64,000 nt of DNA from an uncultured Duncaniella sp. (lineage in GTDB: Bacteria; Bacteroidota; Bacteroidia; Bacteroidales; Muribaculaceae), in the NCBI GenBank assembly GCA_910584825.1, contig CAJUCI010000008.1, positions 1 to 64,000 of the forward strand, read 5' to 3'. The translations under genes were made by a program, and so were the position numbers. Every line of letters begins with the position of its first letter. Within the stretch, counting starts at the first letter, position 1. Below the pieces are notes generated by a model. It saw only the letters and a list, made by a program, of their open reading frames with translations. It made no database searches and was not told where the DNA came from. Of the stretch, positions 45,242-52,946 are shown in pieces.

Positions 45242-47602
45242 ATGAGAAGAACGATTTTTACCGCAATCGCTATACTTCCCGTTTTCTTTGCATCATCACA
45301 GACTCTGAAGAATCATGAACAAGGGAATCCGAATGACCCGAAATATGATTACTTAAAAGAATTTGCCCCTCTTAAGAATTATATTGACTATGAAAAGTAT
45401 CCTAATTTTAAATTAGGAATAGGCACCACTGTGAGTGACTATCTCAGCAATCCCACCGTCAAGGAAATCACCAACGGGTATTTTACTGAAACTGTTGCGG
45501 GAAATGCTATGAAAATGTCAAGTTGTGTAAACAACAATGGCAATATGGATTTTTCAAGAGTGACTAAGTATGTAAATGCTGCGGAAGAGGCCGGCATAAA
45601 CGTATTCGGTCATACCCTTGCGTGGCATTCACAGCAGCCTAACGGTTGGCTGAGAGAGCTTATAAAGGACAAGGCTCCCGAACAGTTTGAGCATCCTGAC
45701 ACGATAGTGAATGTCATAGCCTGTTCAAAGGATTTTCGCACGCAGCAGAATGTCGGCTGGACCGCAGACCAGTCAAAGTTCGGATTTTCTCTTAGCTTTT
45801 CCTCTGCTGACGGTCTTAAAATACATACTACCAAGAGTCTGAATTCCTGGGATGTACAGTTTATTGCATATGACAACATTGCTTCTGAGGCAGGCAAGAC
45901 ATACAAAATCACATACGAAATAAAAGGCTCCAAGAACGGTGTGATGCATTCCAAGCTTGGCGACTGGGGCTCGGGAAGCAATAAGGACTTTTCCTTCACC
46001 GCAGACTGGCAGGAGATTTCGGTTGAGTATGCCTGTCCTGTCAACAATCCTTTCCTCCTGCTTCAATGTGGCGACTTTGTGGGTGACATATTTATCCGCA
46101 ATATAAAAGTCGAGGAGTCGGTGGGCGCGATGAAGATAGAAGAGAACCGTCGTTATCTCAAGGTAGAGGCTTCATCCAAAAAGTCAGAGGTTTGGGACAA
46201 CCAGTTCTGGATTATCACCTCTGCGCCGTTCACTGCCGGTCAGAGTTTTGAATTCACAGCTGATGTCCGTGCCGACAAAAAGGCCAAGGCATCCACCCAG
46301 GTACATAACGACCCCGGCAATTATGTTGATTACAACGCTTTTGGCAACATTGATTTCGATACGGAATGGAAATCGGTAAAGGTTTCGGGAAAGTTTGCCA
46401 AAGGTGGTAAGTCGGTTGCTTTTAATCTTAGTGAATTTGCGGATGCTAATGTCTACTACTTCGACAATATCAGCTTGAAAATAGCCGGAGTGGAGAGAAT
46501 TGTAAACGGCAGCATTGACAACGATGAACTTTCGTCGTTTAAGATGAAGAAAAGTGGCGGAAATCTGACAGCTCCAAAGATGGAGAAGAACGGTTTTTAT
46601 CTGAAGTTACCCCAAAGCACCCCTCTGACCAAGGCCGAAAAGCTCGAGATTCTAAGTGGTGCGATGGAGAAATGGATAAAAGGAATGATGAACGCATGTA
46701 ATGGCAAAGTAAAAGCCTGGGATGTTGTCAACGAGGCAATCTCTGGGGGCGGCAATGACGGCAATGGCAATTACTCTTTGCAGCATTCCAATGAATACAA
46801 CGGCGATGCCACATGGGATGTCGGAGGCGACTCATTCTATTGGCAGGACCATATGGGCGACCTTGAATATGTGCGTACTGCCGTGCGTTATGCGCGTCAA
46901 TACGGGCCTGATGACATCGTGCTCTTTATCAATGACTATAACCTTGAGAGCGACTGGGATGGAAATAAGAAATTAAAATCCCTTATAAACTGGATAAAGA
47001 AATGGGAGTCGGACGGCGAGACTTATATTGACGGAATAGGCACTCAGATGCACATTTCTTACTATGAGAACGGCGGGACGTTGGCAAGTAAGAAAAATGC
47101 CATTACCAATATGTTCAAGCTGATGGCTGCATCCGGGAAACTGGTTCGTGTCAGCGAATTCGACATGGGATATGTCAATGCAAGCGGCAAGGATATCCCC
47201 ACGTCAGAAATGACCGACGCCCAGCATCAGAACATGGCAGACTACTATGAGTGGATACTGAAAGAGTATTTCCGCTTGATTCCTAAAGACCAGCAGTGGG
47301 GAATTTGTTTCTGGTGTCCGACCGATTCACCCGTCAACAGCGGATGGCGTGCTAATACACCTGTCGGAATCTGGACTCTCAACACGTTCTACCGCAAGCA
47401 TGCTTATGCCGGTATTGTAAAGGGTCTTGGCGGAATTGACCATACAAGTGCTATAGACCGGATTATTGACGATGAGCGACCTTTGAAAAATCGCGCGGAC
47501 GGCATTTATAACATCAGAGGTTTCCGCTATCCCTCGACCACACGTTATGAAGACCTTCCTTCAGGATTCTATATTATTGATGGAAAGGTCGTAAGGAAAT
47601 AA
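45242..47602 (+). CDS. GH10 endo-1,4-beta-xylanase with inserted carbohydrate-binding modules
   Basis: A 786-residue secreted enzyme that cuts xylan. Signal peptide (residues 1-20), then the first part of a GH10 barrel (about 35-145; INVFGHTLAWHSQQPNGWLR). An insert (about 155-445) holds two beta-sandwich regions of CBM4/9 type, as in Prevotella/Bacteroides xylanases. The barrel resumes at about 455; acid/base Glu498 (WDVVNEAI), nucleophile Glu639 (RVSEFDMGY). The C-terminus (LPSGFYIIDGKVVRK) resembles short Bacteroidales C-terminal sorting or processing signals. Base composition is lower in GC than the neighbours, and no SusC/D pair is present, which suggests an acquired single enzyme. Confidence 0.93.
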   Translation: MRRTIFTAIAILPVFFASSQTLKNHEQGNPNDPKYDYLKEFAPLKNYIDYEKYPNFKLGIGTTVSDYLSNPTVKEITNGYFTETVAGNAMKMSSCVNNNGNMDFSRVTKYVNAAEEAGINVFGHTLAWHSQQPNGWLRELIKDKAPEQFEHPDTIVNVIACSKDFRTQQNVGWTADQSKFGFSLSFSSADGLKIHTTKSLNSWDVQFIAYDNIASEAGKTYKITYEIKGSKNGVMHSKLGDWGSGSNKDFSFTADWQEISVEYACPVNNPFLLLQCGDFVGDIFIRNIKVEESVGAMKIEENRRYLKVEASSKKSEVWDNQFWIITSAPFTAGQSFEFTADVRADKKAKASTQVHNDPGNYVDYNAFGNIDFDTEWKSVKVSGKFAKGGKSVAFNLSEFADANVYYFDNISLKIAGVERIVNGSIDNDELSSFKMKKSGGNLTAPKMEKNGFYLKLPQSTPLTKAEKLEILSGAMEKWIKGMMNACNGKVKAWDVVNEAISGGGNDGNGNYSLQHSNEYNGDATWDVGGDSFYWQDHMGDLEYVRTAVRYARQYGPDDIVLFINDYNLESDWDGNKKLKSLINWIKKWESDGETYIDGIGTQMHISYYENGGTLASKKNAITNMFKLMAASGKLVRVSEFDMGYVNASGKDIPTSEMTDAQHQNMADYYEWILKEYFRLIPKDQQWGICFWCPTDSPVNSGWRANTPVGIWTLNTFYRKHAYAGIVKGLGGIDHTSAIDRIIDDERPLKNRADGIYNIRGFRYPSTTRYEDLPSGFYIIDGKVVRK

Positions 47603-47626
47603 TTCTTACGTGCCTCGACGTGAGTG

Positions 47627-47664
47627 CAGCCCCCTTGAGCCAAACGGTGAGAGGGGGCTGTTTG
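47627..47664 (+). terminator. Terminator after the xylanase gene
   Basis: CAGCCCCC (47627-47634) pairs with GGGGGCTG (47653-47660), followed by TTTG. It overlaps the -33 element of the fabI promoter. Confidence 0.6.
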
Positions 47665-47692
47665 TCGGGTTATGGATTTTTTCGTACCTTTG
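47661..47692 (+). promoter_or_regulatory. Promoter for fabI
   Basis: TTTG (47661-47664), exactly 20 nt, then TACCTTTG (47685-47692): a full consensus match. It shows that the fabI start must be downstream, at 47765, not the in-frame ATG at 47672. Confidence 0.78.
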
Positions 47693-47764
47693 CATGCGCG
47701 TTGGGCTGACGTGTACGTGAGCCCGCGCAAGCTACAGCAAAATTCACTATTTTCTAAAGATATT

Positions 47765-48622
47765 ATGAGTTACAACCTTTTGAAGGGTAAGCGCGGTGTG
47801 ATATTCGGCGCGCTTAACGACAAGAGTATCGCCTGGAAGGTGGCCGAGAAGGCCGTAGAGGAGGGCGCAATCATCACGTTGAGCAACACCCCCGTGGCAG
47901 TGCGCATGGGCGACGTATCCAAGCTCGGCGAGAAGCTCGGCGCAGAGGTAATCCCCGCCGACGCCACCAATGTCGAGGACCTCGAGATGGTGTTTGAGAA
48001 GTCGATGGAGGTGCTCGGAGGCAAGATTGACTTCGTGCTCCACTCCATAGGCATGTCGCCCAACGTGAGAAAGAAACGTCTCTATGACGACATCGACTAT
48101 GACCTGCTCAACAAGACCCTCGACATCTCGGCAGTGTCGTTCCACAAGATGATTCAGGCCGCCAAGAAGCTCGACGCCATCAACGAGTATGGCAGCATCG
48201 TGGCACTGAGCTATATCGCAGCGCAGCGCACCATGTTCGGCTACAATGACATGGCCGACGCCAAGGCTCTGCTCGAGTCGATTGCGCGCAGCTTCGGCTA
48301 CATCTACGGTCGCGAGAAGCACGTGCGCATCAACACCATCTCGCAGTCGCCCACTCCCACCACCGCCGGCAGCGGTGTCAAGGGCATGGACTCGCTCATG
48401 GACTTTGCCAACCGCATGTCGCCCCTTGGCAATGCCACAGCCGACGAATGTGCCGACTACTGCATCATGATGTTCTCTGACCTCACCCGCAAGGTGACGA
48501 TGCAGAACCTCTTCCACGATGGCGGCTTCTCGAGCATGGGCATGAGCCTCCGTGCTATGGACCAGTACGAGAAGAGCTTTGACCTCTACCGCAACCCCGA
48601 CGGCACCATCCAGTACGGGTGA
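47765..48622 (+). CDS. fabI: Enoyl-[ACP] reductase (NADH)
   Basis: Catalyses the last reduction of each fatty-acid elongation cycle. The 285-residue protein begins MSYNLLKGKRGVIFGALNDK and has the FabI-type cofactor site, SIAWKVAEKA, HSIGMSPNVRKKRLYDD, and the catalytic Tyr/Lys motif (ALSYIAAQRTMFGYNDMADA with Tyr and the Lys in KALLESI). SPTPTTAGSGVKGM follows. The start is set by a strong promoter at 47661-47692. It forms a single-gene unit with a hairpin terminator. FabG is encoded at 35416. Confidence 0.94.
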   Translation: MSYNLLKGKRGVIFGALNDKSIAWKVAEKAVEEGAIITLSNTPVAVRMGDVSKLGEKLGAEVIPADATNVEDLEMVFEKSMEVLGGKIDFVLHSIGMSPNVRKKRLYDDIDYDLLNKTLDISAVSFHKMIQAAKKLDAINEYGSIVALSYIAAQRTMFGYNDMADAKALLESIARSFGYIYGREKHVRINTISQSPTPTTAGSGVKGMDSLMDFANRMSPLGNATADECADYCIMMFSDLTRKVTMQNLFHDGGFSSMGMSLRAMDQYEKSFDLYRNPDGTIQYG

Positions 48623-48627
48623 TAAAG

Positions 48628-48683
48628 TTTAGAGTTTAAAGGTTAAAGTTTAAGATTTAGAGTTTAAAGCTTAGAGTTTAGCC
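48628..48683. repeat. Heptamer array after fabI
   Basis: Eight consecutive 7-bp units with a TTTAGAG/TTTAAAG-like consensus (TTTAGAG, TTTAAAG, GTTAAAG, TTTAAGA, TTTAGAG, TTTAAAG, CTTAGAG, TTTAGCC), starting right after the fabI stop. Confidence 0.85.
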
Positions 48684-48693
48684 AACGTTAAAA

Positions 48694-48747
48694 GCGTCTC
48701 ATTTTCTCATCTCACGGGGTGCCCGTGGCGATGAGAAAGTGAGACGC
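48694..48747. repeat. Outer hairpin, left side of the ATPase module
   Basis: GCGTCTCATTTTCTCATC (48694-48711) pairs with GATGAGAAAGTGAGACGC (48730-48747), one G-U-type mismatch, loop containing CACGGGGTGCCCGTG. The following CTGTTTTTG makes it a plausible terminator for fabI. Confidence 0.85.
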
Positions 48748-48785
48748 CTGTTTTTGCCTCGGCGGGTGTCTCATTATCTCATATT

Positions 48786-48827
48786 GTACCCCGCTCCTAT
48801 TTCATGAGAAAATGAGACAAATGAGAC
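48786..48827. repeat. Left 42-bp inverted repeat of the ATPase module
   Basis: Starts GTACCCCGCTCCTATTTCAT and ends with AATGAGACAAATGAGAC. It is exactly the reverse complement of 50193-50234 over all 42 positions. Confidence 0.95.
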
Positions 48828-48838
48828 GGTGTGTCGCG

Positions 48839-50050
48839 TCAGGCAGCTTCGTCGGGGAAAGGTATCGTGTCGGCTTCGTCAGTTGGTGTGGTGTCGGGGT
48901 CGTCGGTCGGGGTGGTGTCTTGTGTGGGCTTGACGGCTGACGGCAGATAGCGGTAGACCTGTGCGCGGCTTACTCCGAGTTTTTCGGCTATCTCCTGACG
49001 GGTGTAGCCCTGCGAGGATAGCTGTTCGGCTCTCTCTCGTCGGGATGCGCTGTCGTTGCGTTCCACGAGGTGGCGTTTCTCAGGGCCTGTGCCTACGGAT
49101 TTGAACCCTACGAATTCGGGTGTCGTGCGTCCGATTACGCAGTCGAGCACGTTGTCGGGCCCGTAGACCACCTCGGTGTTGCGTTGCTTGATTTGCTTGA
49201 TGTATCGCAAGTCTTTCGACAGTACGCTCTCGCCTATGGCAAAGGCTGAGTCTACGAAGTTGATAATCATCTTTGAGCCTTGCAGGTCGTTGCGTGTGAG
49301 AGGGTTGGTGAGGTTGCGTTTTGGCGTGTGGGCGAGGATGAGTATGCTTAGGCCGTGCTTGCGCTTGAGCGACAACAGTTTCTTCATCAGGGGCAGTGCT
49401 TCGGCTGCCTGTTCGGTGCCCTCGGCCATGAATGTTATGTTGTCGATTATCAGCACGTCAGTCAGATGCTCGTTGATGTGCTTCTCGATGTCGTCGAGCA
49501 GTATCTCTGACAGTGGTTTAGCCGAGGGTCCCGACAGGTCGGGATGGTCTCCGTCGATGTCCTGATAGTTAAGCTCGATGCGCACGAAGTTATTGGAGAA
49601 CCTGTAGGGTATTCGTAAGTCCTCCTCCTCGTCATTGTTGTAGACCGAGCTGTATCGTCGGGCAAACTGTGATGTGGACAGCTCGAAGTCGGCATACAGC
49701 ACCTTCTTGGCGAGTGTCTGAGGCATCAGTTCGGGCAGTGATTTGTCGGCATATCCTCCGCTGGCTATCATGTCGGCTATCTGCACTGCCAGCAGAGATT
49801 TGCCTATATTTGTATCGGCAAACAATACGCATAGCTCTCCTTCATACCATAGAGGTCCGCACAGCTGTTTCTGCGAGCCTATTATAGTGCCGAGTTTCAT
49901 CCACTCATTGCCGGTCATGGCCTTGGTGATGCGTGGTCGGGCCTCTCGTGCCTGTGCCTCTTTCATGGCACGGTCAATACTCTGATACATCTCACGGTCA
50001 GGGTCATAGCCTGAGCTATAACCTGAATAGGGGGTTGCATACATACTCAT
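48839..50050 (-). CDS. AAA/RecA-like ATPase with C-terminal HTH, RepA-like
   Basis: A 403-residue ATPase of the AAA_25/RepA-like type. Walker A is ADTNIGKS (78-85), Walker B VLIID (199-203), and HTPKRN (241-246) resembles the sensor of hexameric RepA/DnaB-type ATPases. A helix-turn-helix lies at about 344-369 (GYTRQEIAEKLGVSRAQVYR), like those of resolvases. The tail (375-395) is a TTPTDDPDTTPTDE repeat. No transposase, integrase or relaxase motif is present. The gene is alone and enclosed by a perfect 42-bp inverted repeat, with further hairpins outside. The upstream AT-rich 50080-50125 region and TGAGACAAATGAGACAAA words lie within its promoter area. Mobile or replication-related role is inferred. 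Confidence 0.78.
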   Translation of the reverse strand: MSMYATPYSGYSSGYDPDREMYQSIDRAMKEAQAREARPRITKAMTGNEWMKLGTIIGSQKQLCGPLWYEGELCVLFADTNIGKSLLAVQIADMIASGGYADKSLPELMPQTLAKKVLYADFELSTSQFARRYSSVYNNDEEEDLRIPYRFSNNFVRIELNYQDIDGDHPDLSGPSAKPLSEILLDDIEKHINEHLTDVLIIDNITFMAEGTEQAAEALPLMKKLLSLKRKHGLSILILAHTPKRNLTNPLTRNDLQGSKMIINFVDSAFAIGESVLSKDLRYIKQIKQRNTEVVYGPDNVLDCVIGRTTPEFVGFKSVGTGPEKRHLVERNDSASRRERAEQLSSQGYTRQEIAEKLGVSRAQVYRYLPSAVKPTQDTTPTDDPDTTPTDEADTIPFPDEAA

Positions 50051-50079
50051 AATTCTTTGTGGTTTTTTGTTTAAATAAT

Positions 50080-50136
50080 ACTATACTACTTATATACTAT
50101 ATATATTTATTATTAATTTTTTACACCACAAAGTTA
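50080..50136 (-). promoter_or_regulatory. AT-rich leader and -7 element of the ATPase gene
   Basis: 50129-50136 reads TAACTTTG on the minus strand (TAnnTTTG match). The 45 bp after it are almost pure A/T (TATATACTATATATATTTAT), giving a leader of about 80 nt before the ATG. A -33 match is weak. Confidence 0.45.
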
Positions 50137-50192
50137 CGGGTGGCCGAGGGGCTAAAAGGTGCGATAATGTCGCGATGCCTATAAAAAAGTTT

Positions 50193-50234
50193 GTCTCATT
50201 TGTCTCATTTTCTCATGAAATAGGAGCGGGGTAC
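50193..50234. repeat. Right 42-bp inverted repeat of the ATPase module
   Basis: GTCTCATTTGTCTCATTTTC at the left end and AGGAGCGGGGTAC at the right end. All 42 positions are the reverse complement of 48786-48827. Confidence 0.95.
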
Positions 50235-50257
50235 AGGGGGAGAATGATGAGACAGCA

Positions 50258-50312
50258 GCGTCTCACTTTCTCATGCTCTTGGGCTTGGCCATGAGATGAG
50301 AAAATGAGACAC
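50258..50312. repeat. Outer hairpin, right side of the ATPase module
   Basis: GCGTCTCACTTTCTCATG pairs with ATGAGAAAATGAGACAC (50296-50312). Its reverse complement resembles the left outer hairpin at 48694-48747. It lies 53 bp after the trpA stop and may end the trp transcript. Confidence 0.75.
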
Positions 50313-50364
50313 TTGGCTGTCAGGTGGTGAGGATGCGGGATGTAACTTGTGTCAGTCGGCGGGG

Positions 50365-51147
50365 CTATGCCTTGAGGCCGAGGGTGTGCATGAGGTCGGT
50401 GACGGCGAGGGCGGGGGTGGGGTTGCGCTCGAGGCATTTGATGAAGAGCGAGCCTATGATGGCTCCCGAGGAGTTGGCACAGGCGTCGGCGAGGGTCGAG
50501 GGGTTGGAGATGCCGAAGCCTATGAGGCGCGGGTGGCTCAGCCCCATCGAGGCTATGCGGCGGAAGTAGGCGGTCTGCTCGGGGGTGAAGCGGTCTTTGG
50601 TGCCGGTGGTCGAGGCTGTGGACACCATGTAGATGAATCCCGAGCAGTGCTCGTCGATGAGGCGTATGCGCTCGTCGGAGGTCTCGGGGGTGATGAGCAT
50701 GATGAGGTCTATGCCGTAACGCTCGCACAGGGGTTTGTACTGACGCATGTATTCACCGAAGGGGAGGTCGGGGATGATGATGGCGTCGATGCCTACCTCG
50801 GTGCAACGCCGGAACACGCGCTCTATGCCGTAGCGGAGCATGGGGTTGAGGTAGCCCATGAGTACGAAGGGCATGTCGGGCACGCGCTTGCGGGCGTCGG
50901 CCACTTGGTCGAAGAGGCGGGCGAGGGTCATGCCTCCGCGCAGGGCTACGGTGGAGCTATGCTGTATGACGGTGCCGTCGGCCATAGGGTCGGAGAAGGG
51001 TACGCCTATCTCTACCATGTTTGCTCCCTGCTCGGCAAGGGCTTGGATGATGTCGGCGGTGGAGTCGGGGGTGGGGAATCCTGCGGTGAGGAAGACTGAG
51101 AGTATGTCGGCGGGCTTGCGCTCGAAAAGGGTCTGAAGACGAGACAT
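50365..51147 (-). CDS. trpA: Tryptophan synthase, alpha subunit
   Basis: Cleaves indole-3-glycerol phosphate to indole for TrpB. The 260-residue protein has the TIM-barrel signature: MVEIGVPFSDPMADGTVIQH with the catalytic Glu, VLMGYLNPMLRYGIERVFRR, IIPDLPFGEYMRQYK with the Asp, and GFGISNPSTL near the end. It is the last gene of the trp operon; trpB is the first (56205), an arrangement seen in some Bacteroidetes. The spacer to trpF (201 bp) holds a heptamer array and an inverted-repeat element. Confidence 0.96.
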   Translation of the reverse strand: MSRLQTLFERKPADILSVFLTAGFPTPDSTADIIQALAEQGANMVEIGVPFSDPMADGTVIQHSSTVALRGGMTLARLFDQVADARKRVPDMPFVLMGYLNPMLRYGIERVFRRCTEVGIDAIIIPDLPFGEYMRQYKPLCERYGIDLIMLITPETSDERIRLIDEHCSGFIYMVSTASTTGTKDRFTPEQTAYFRRIASMGLSHPRLIGFGISNPSTLADACANSSGAIIGSLFIKCLERNPTPALAVTDLMHTLGLKA

Positions 51148-51154
51148 ATGAATG

Positions 51155-51189
51155 AAAAATTAAAAATTAAAAATTTAAAATGGAAAATT
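51155..51189. repeat. Heptamer array in the trpF-trpA spacer
   Basis: Three AAAAATT units (51155-51175), then TAAAATG and GAAAATT, all in 7-bp register. Confidence 0.75.
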
Positions 51190-51222
51190 ATGATTTATCA
51201 ATTCTAATACTTGTTGAAACGG

Positions 51223-51350
51223 TAGGAGCGACGGCTTTAGCCGTCGATATGGCACGAATAGGGTAGCTTTTTGATAAGTGGCTATATGGTGCTATATGGG
51301 TAATCTTTTGATACGTAGCCTCATATCGACGGCTATAGCCGTCGCTCCTA
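51223..51350. repeat. 128-bp inverted-repeat element supplying the trpF stop codon
   Basis: 29-nt arms (51223-51251 and 51322-51350) match at 28 of 29 positions: each reads TAGGAGCGACGGCT then an inner palindrome AGCCGTCGATATG. The interior is AT-rich with direct GCTATATGG words. The outer TAG of the right arm is the trpF stop codon. No target duplication is obvious. It looks like a MITE or REP-type pair. Confidence 0.85.
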
Positions 51351-51968
51351 TAGGGCTGAGAGGAATTGCCTGACGAGCTGCGGGTCTTTGCATCCGGGGC
51401 GGGTCTCGAAGCGGCTGTTGATGTCCACACCTGCCATATGGGGGAAGGTGGCGGCGGCGCGGGCTACGGCCTCGGCGTCGTCGGGGGTGATGCCTCCGCT
51501 CAGCAGATAGGGGGTGGTGAGGGGGTAGTCGCGCAGTATGCTCCAGTCATATTTGCGCCCCGAGCCTCCGTGGATGGCTGTGAGGGTGTCGAATACGAAG
51601 AGGTCGACACTCCCTTCGTAGGGGGTGAGTGTGGACCAGTCGATGTCGGGGTCTATGCCTATGGCTTTCATGACGCGGAGTCCGGCATCGCGCAGTGCGC
51701 GACATGTCTCGGGCGACTCTTTGCCGTGGAGCTGGACGGTGGAGAGTCCGTAGCGCGAGGCTGTGTGGAGGATATGGTCGACGGGTGCGTCGACAAATAC
51801 GCCTGTTCTGTCGATGTCGGCGGGCAGCTCGGCCACCACCGAGGGGAGGAGCGCGCACGCGTTGCGCGGCGAGGGGGCGTAGAAGATAAAGCCCATCATC
51901 GAGGGCTTGAGCAGGGCAATCTGCCGTATGCTTTCAGGGTCGGAAAACCCACAAATCTTGGTAATCAC
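51348..51968 (-). CDS. trpF: Phosphoribosylanthranilate isomerase
   Basis: Third step of tryptophan synthesis, an Amadori rearrangement. The 206-residue TIM-barrel protein begins with ITKICGFSDPESIRQIALLK, carrying the catalytic Cys, and has VQLHGKESPETCRALRDAG, VFDTLTAIHGGSGRKYDWSI and LLSGGITPDDAEAVARAA with the Asp region. The start is GTG at 51968. The TAG stop lies inside the right arm of the inverted-repeat element at 51223-51350, which suggests that insertion replaced the original end, although the C-terminus looks complete. Confidence 0.93.
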   Translation of the reverse strand: MITKICGFSDPESIRQIALLKPSMMGFIFYAPSPRNACALLPSVVAELPADIDRTGVFVDAPVDHILHTASRYGLSTVQLHGKESPETCRALRDAGLRVMKAIGIDPDIDWSTLTPYEGSVDLFVFDTLTAIHGGSGRKYDWSILRDYPLTTPYLLSGGITPDDAEAVARAAATFPHMAGVDINSRFETRPGCKDPQLVRQFLSAL

Positions 51969-51977
51969 GGGGGGAAG

Positions 51978-52005
51978 AATTTAAAATTTAAAATTTAAAA
52001 TTTAA
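51978..52005. repeat. Heptamer array (AATTTAA) upstream of trpF
   Basis: Four exact AATTTAA units in the trpC-trpF spacer, next to the CCATTCT arrays. Confidence 0.85.
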
Positions 52006-52037
52006 AATGGCTACGCGGTATGGGTGGGAAAAATTTT

Positions 52038-52134
52038 CCATTCTCCATTCTCCATTCTCCATTCAATTCATGGCTGCGCGGTGTGGAGGGGGGAATTTTC
52101 CATTTTCCATTCTCCATTTTAAATTCAAAATTCC
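52038..52134. repeat. Heptamer arrays (CCATTCT/CCATTTT) after trpC
   Basis: CCATTCT three times plus CCATTCA (52038-52065), then CCATTTT, CCATTCT, CCATTTT, AAATTCA, AAATTCC (52100-52134), all in 7-bp register. The last units enter the trpC stop region. Confidence 0.85.
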
Positions 52135-52916
52135 TTTAGGAATTTTGCAAGCGCATCGCCGGGTGAGGGGTGGCGCATGAATGTCTCGCCGATGAGGAAG
52201 CCTCGGTAGCCGACATTGCGCAGTCTCGTCACTTCGGTCATGGATGTGAGCCCGCTTTCGGCCACTTTGACCGTCGTGTCGGGCAGTTGGCGGGCGAGGG
52301 TGAGCGAGAGTGTGGGGTCGGTGTGAAAGGTCGAGAGGTTGCGGTTGTTGACCCCCACCATGTCTACCTCGGGGCAGAAGCGGTCAAGCTCGTCGAGCGA
52401 GTGGAGTTCGAGCAGCACTTCGAGGCTGAGCGAGTGGGCTGTGGCGGTGAACCGCTCTATCTCCTCGCGCGTGAGGGCCGAGGCTATGAGCAGTATGGCG
52501 TCGGCACCGCACAGGGCGGCCTCCTGTATCTGATAGTCGCTCACGGTGAAGTCTTTGCGCAGTAGGGGAATGTCGGTGATTGTGCGGGCAAGGGTGAGGT
52601 CGGTGAGTGCTCCGCCGAAGTAGGGGGTGTCGGTGAGCACCGAGCAGGCCGATGCACCGGCGCGGGCATAGGCGGGGATTACGTCGCTCACGAGGGCCGA
52701 GGGGTGGATGTCGCCCTTGGATGGGGAGCGACGCTTGAACTCGGCGATGATGCCTGTGGGGCTTGCGGCGAGCGTGCGTGAGAACGAGCGGCGGCTCATG
52801 CGGCGGCGTTGCACGGCCTCGGCGAGCGCGGAGGCCTCGATAGGGCGAAGGGCCATCATGGCCTCGACCTCGCGACGCTTGTTGGCTATGATGCGTGTCA
52901 GTATGTTGTCAGACAT
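52125..52916 (-). CDS. trpC: Indole-3-glycerol-phosphate synthase
   Basis: Closes the indole ring (fourth step). The 263-residue TIM-barrel enzyme has IIAEFKRRSPSKGDIHPSAL (catalytic Lys), VLTDTPYFGGALTDLTLART, PLLRKDFTVSDYQIQEAALC, and MVGVNNRNLSTF with VAESGLTSMTEV. It is a single-domain TrpC, with TrpF encoded separately. It starts 30 bp after the trpD stop. Confidence 0.96.
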   Translation of the reverse strand: MSDNILTRIIANKRREVEAMMALRPIEASALAEAVQRRRMSRRSFSRTLAASPTGIIAEFKRRSPSKGDIHPSALVSDVIPAYARAGASACSVLTDTPYFGGALTDLTLARTITDIPLLRKDFTVSDYQIQEAALCGADAILLIASALTREEIERFTATAHSLSLEVLLELHSLDELDRFCPEVDMVGVNNRNLSTFHTDPTLSLTLARQLPDTTVKVAESGLTSMTEVTRLRNVGYRGFLIGETFMRHPSPGDALAKFLKEF

Positions 52917-52946
52917 TTCAGTGGGTGATTTTATCGTGGGGGGATT

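Noticed and set aside
48786..50234. Ordinary insertion sequence
   Set aside because: The enclosed protein has ATPase and HTH motifs but no DDE, HUH, serine or tyrosine recombinase motif, and no target duplication was found, so it is not labelled as an IS.
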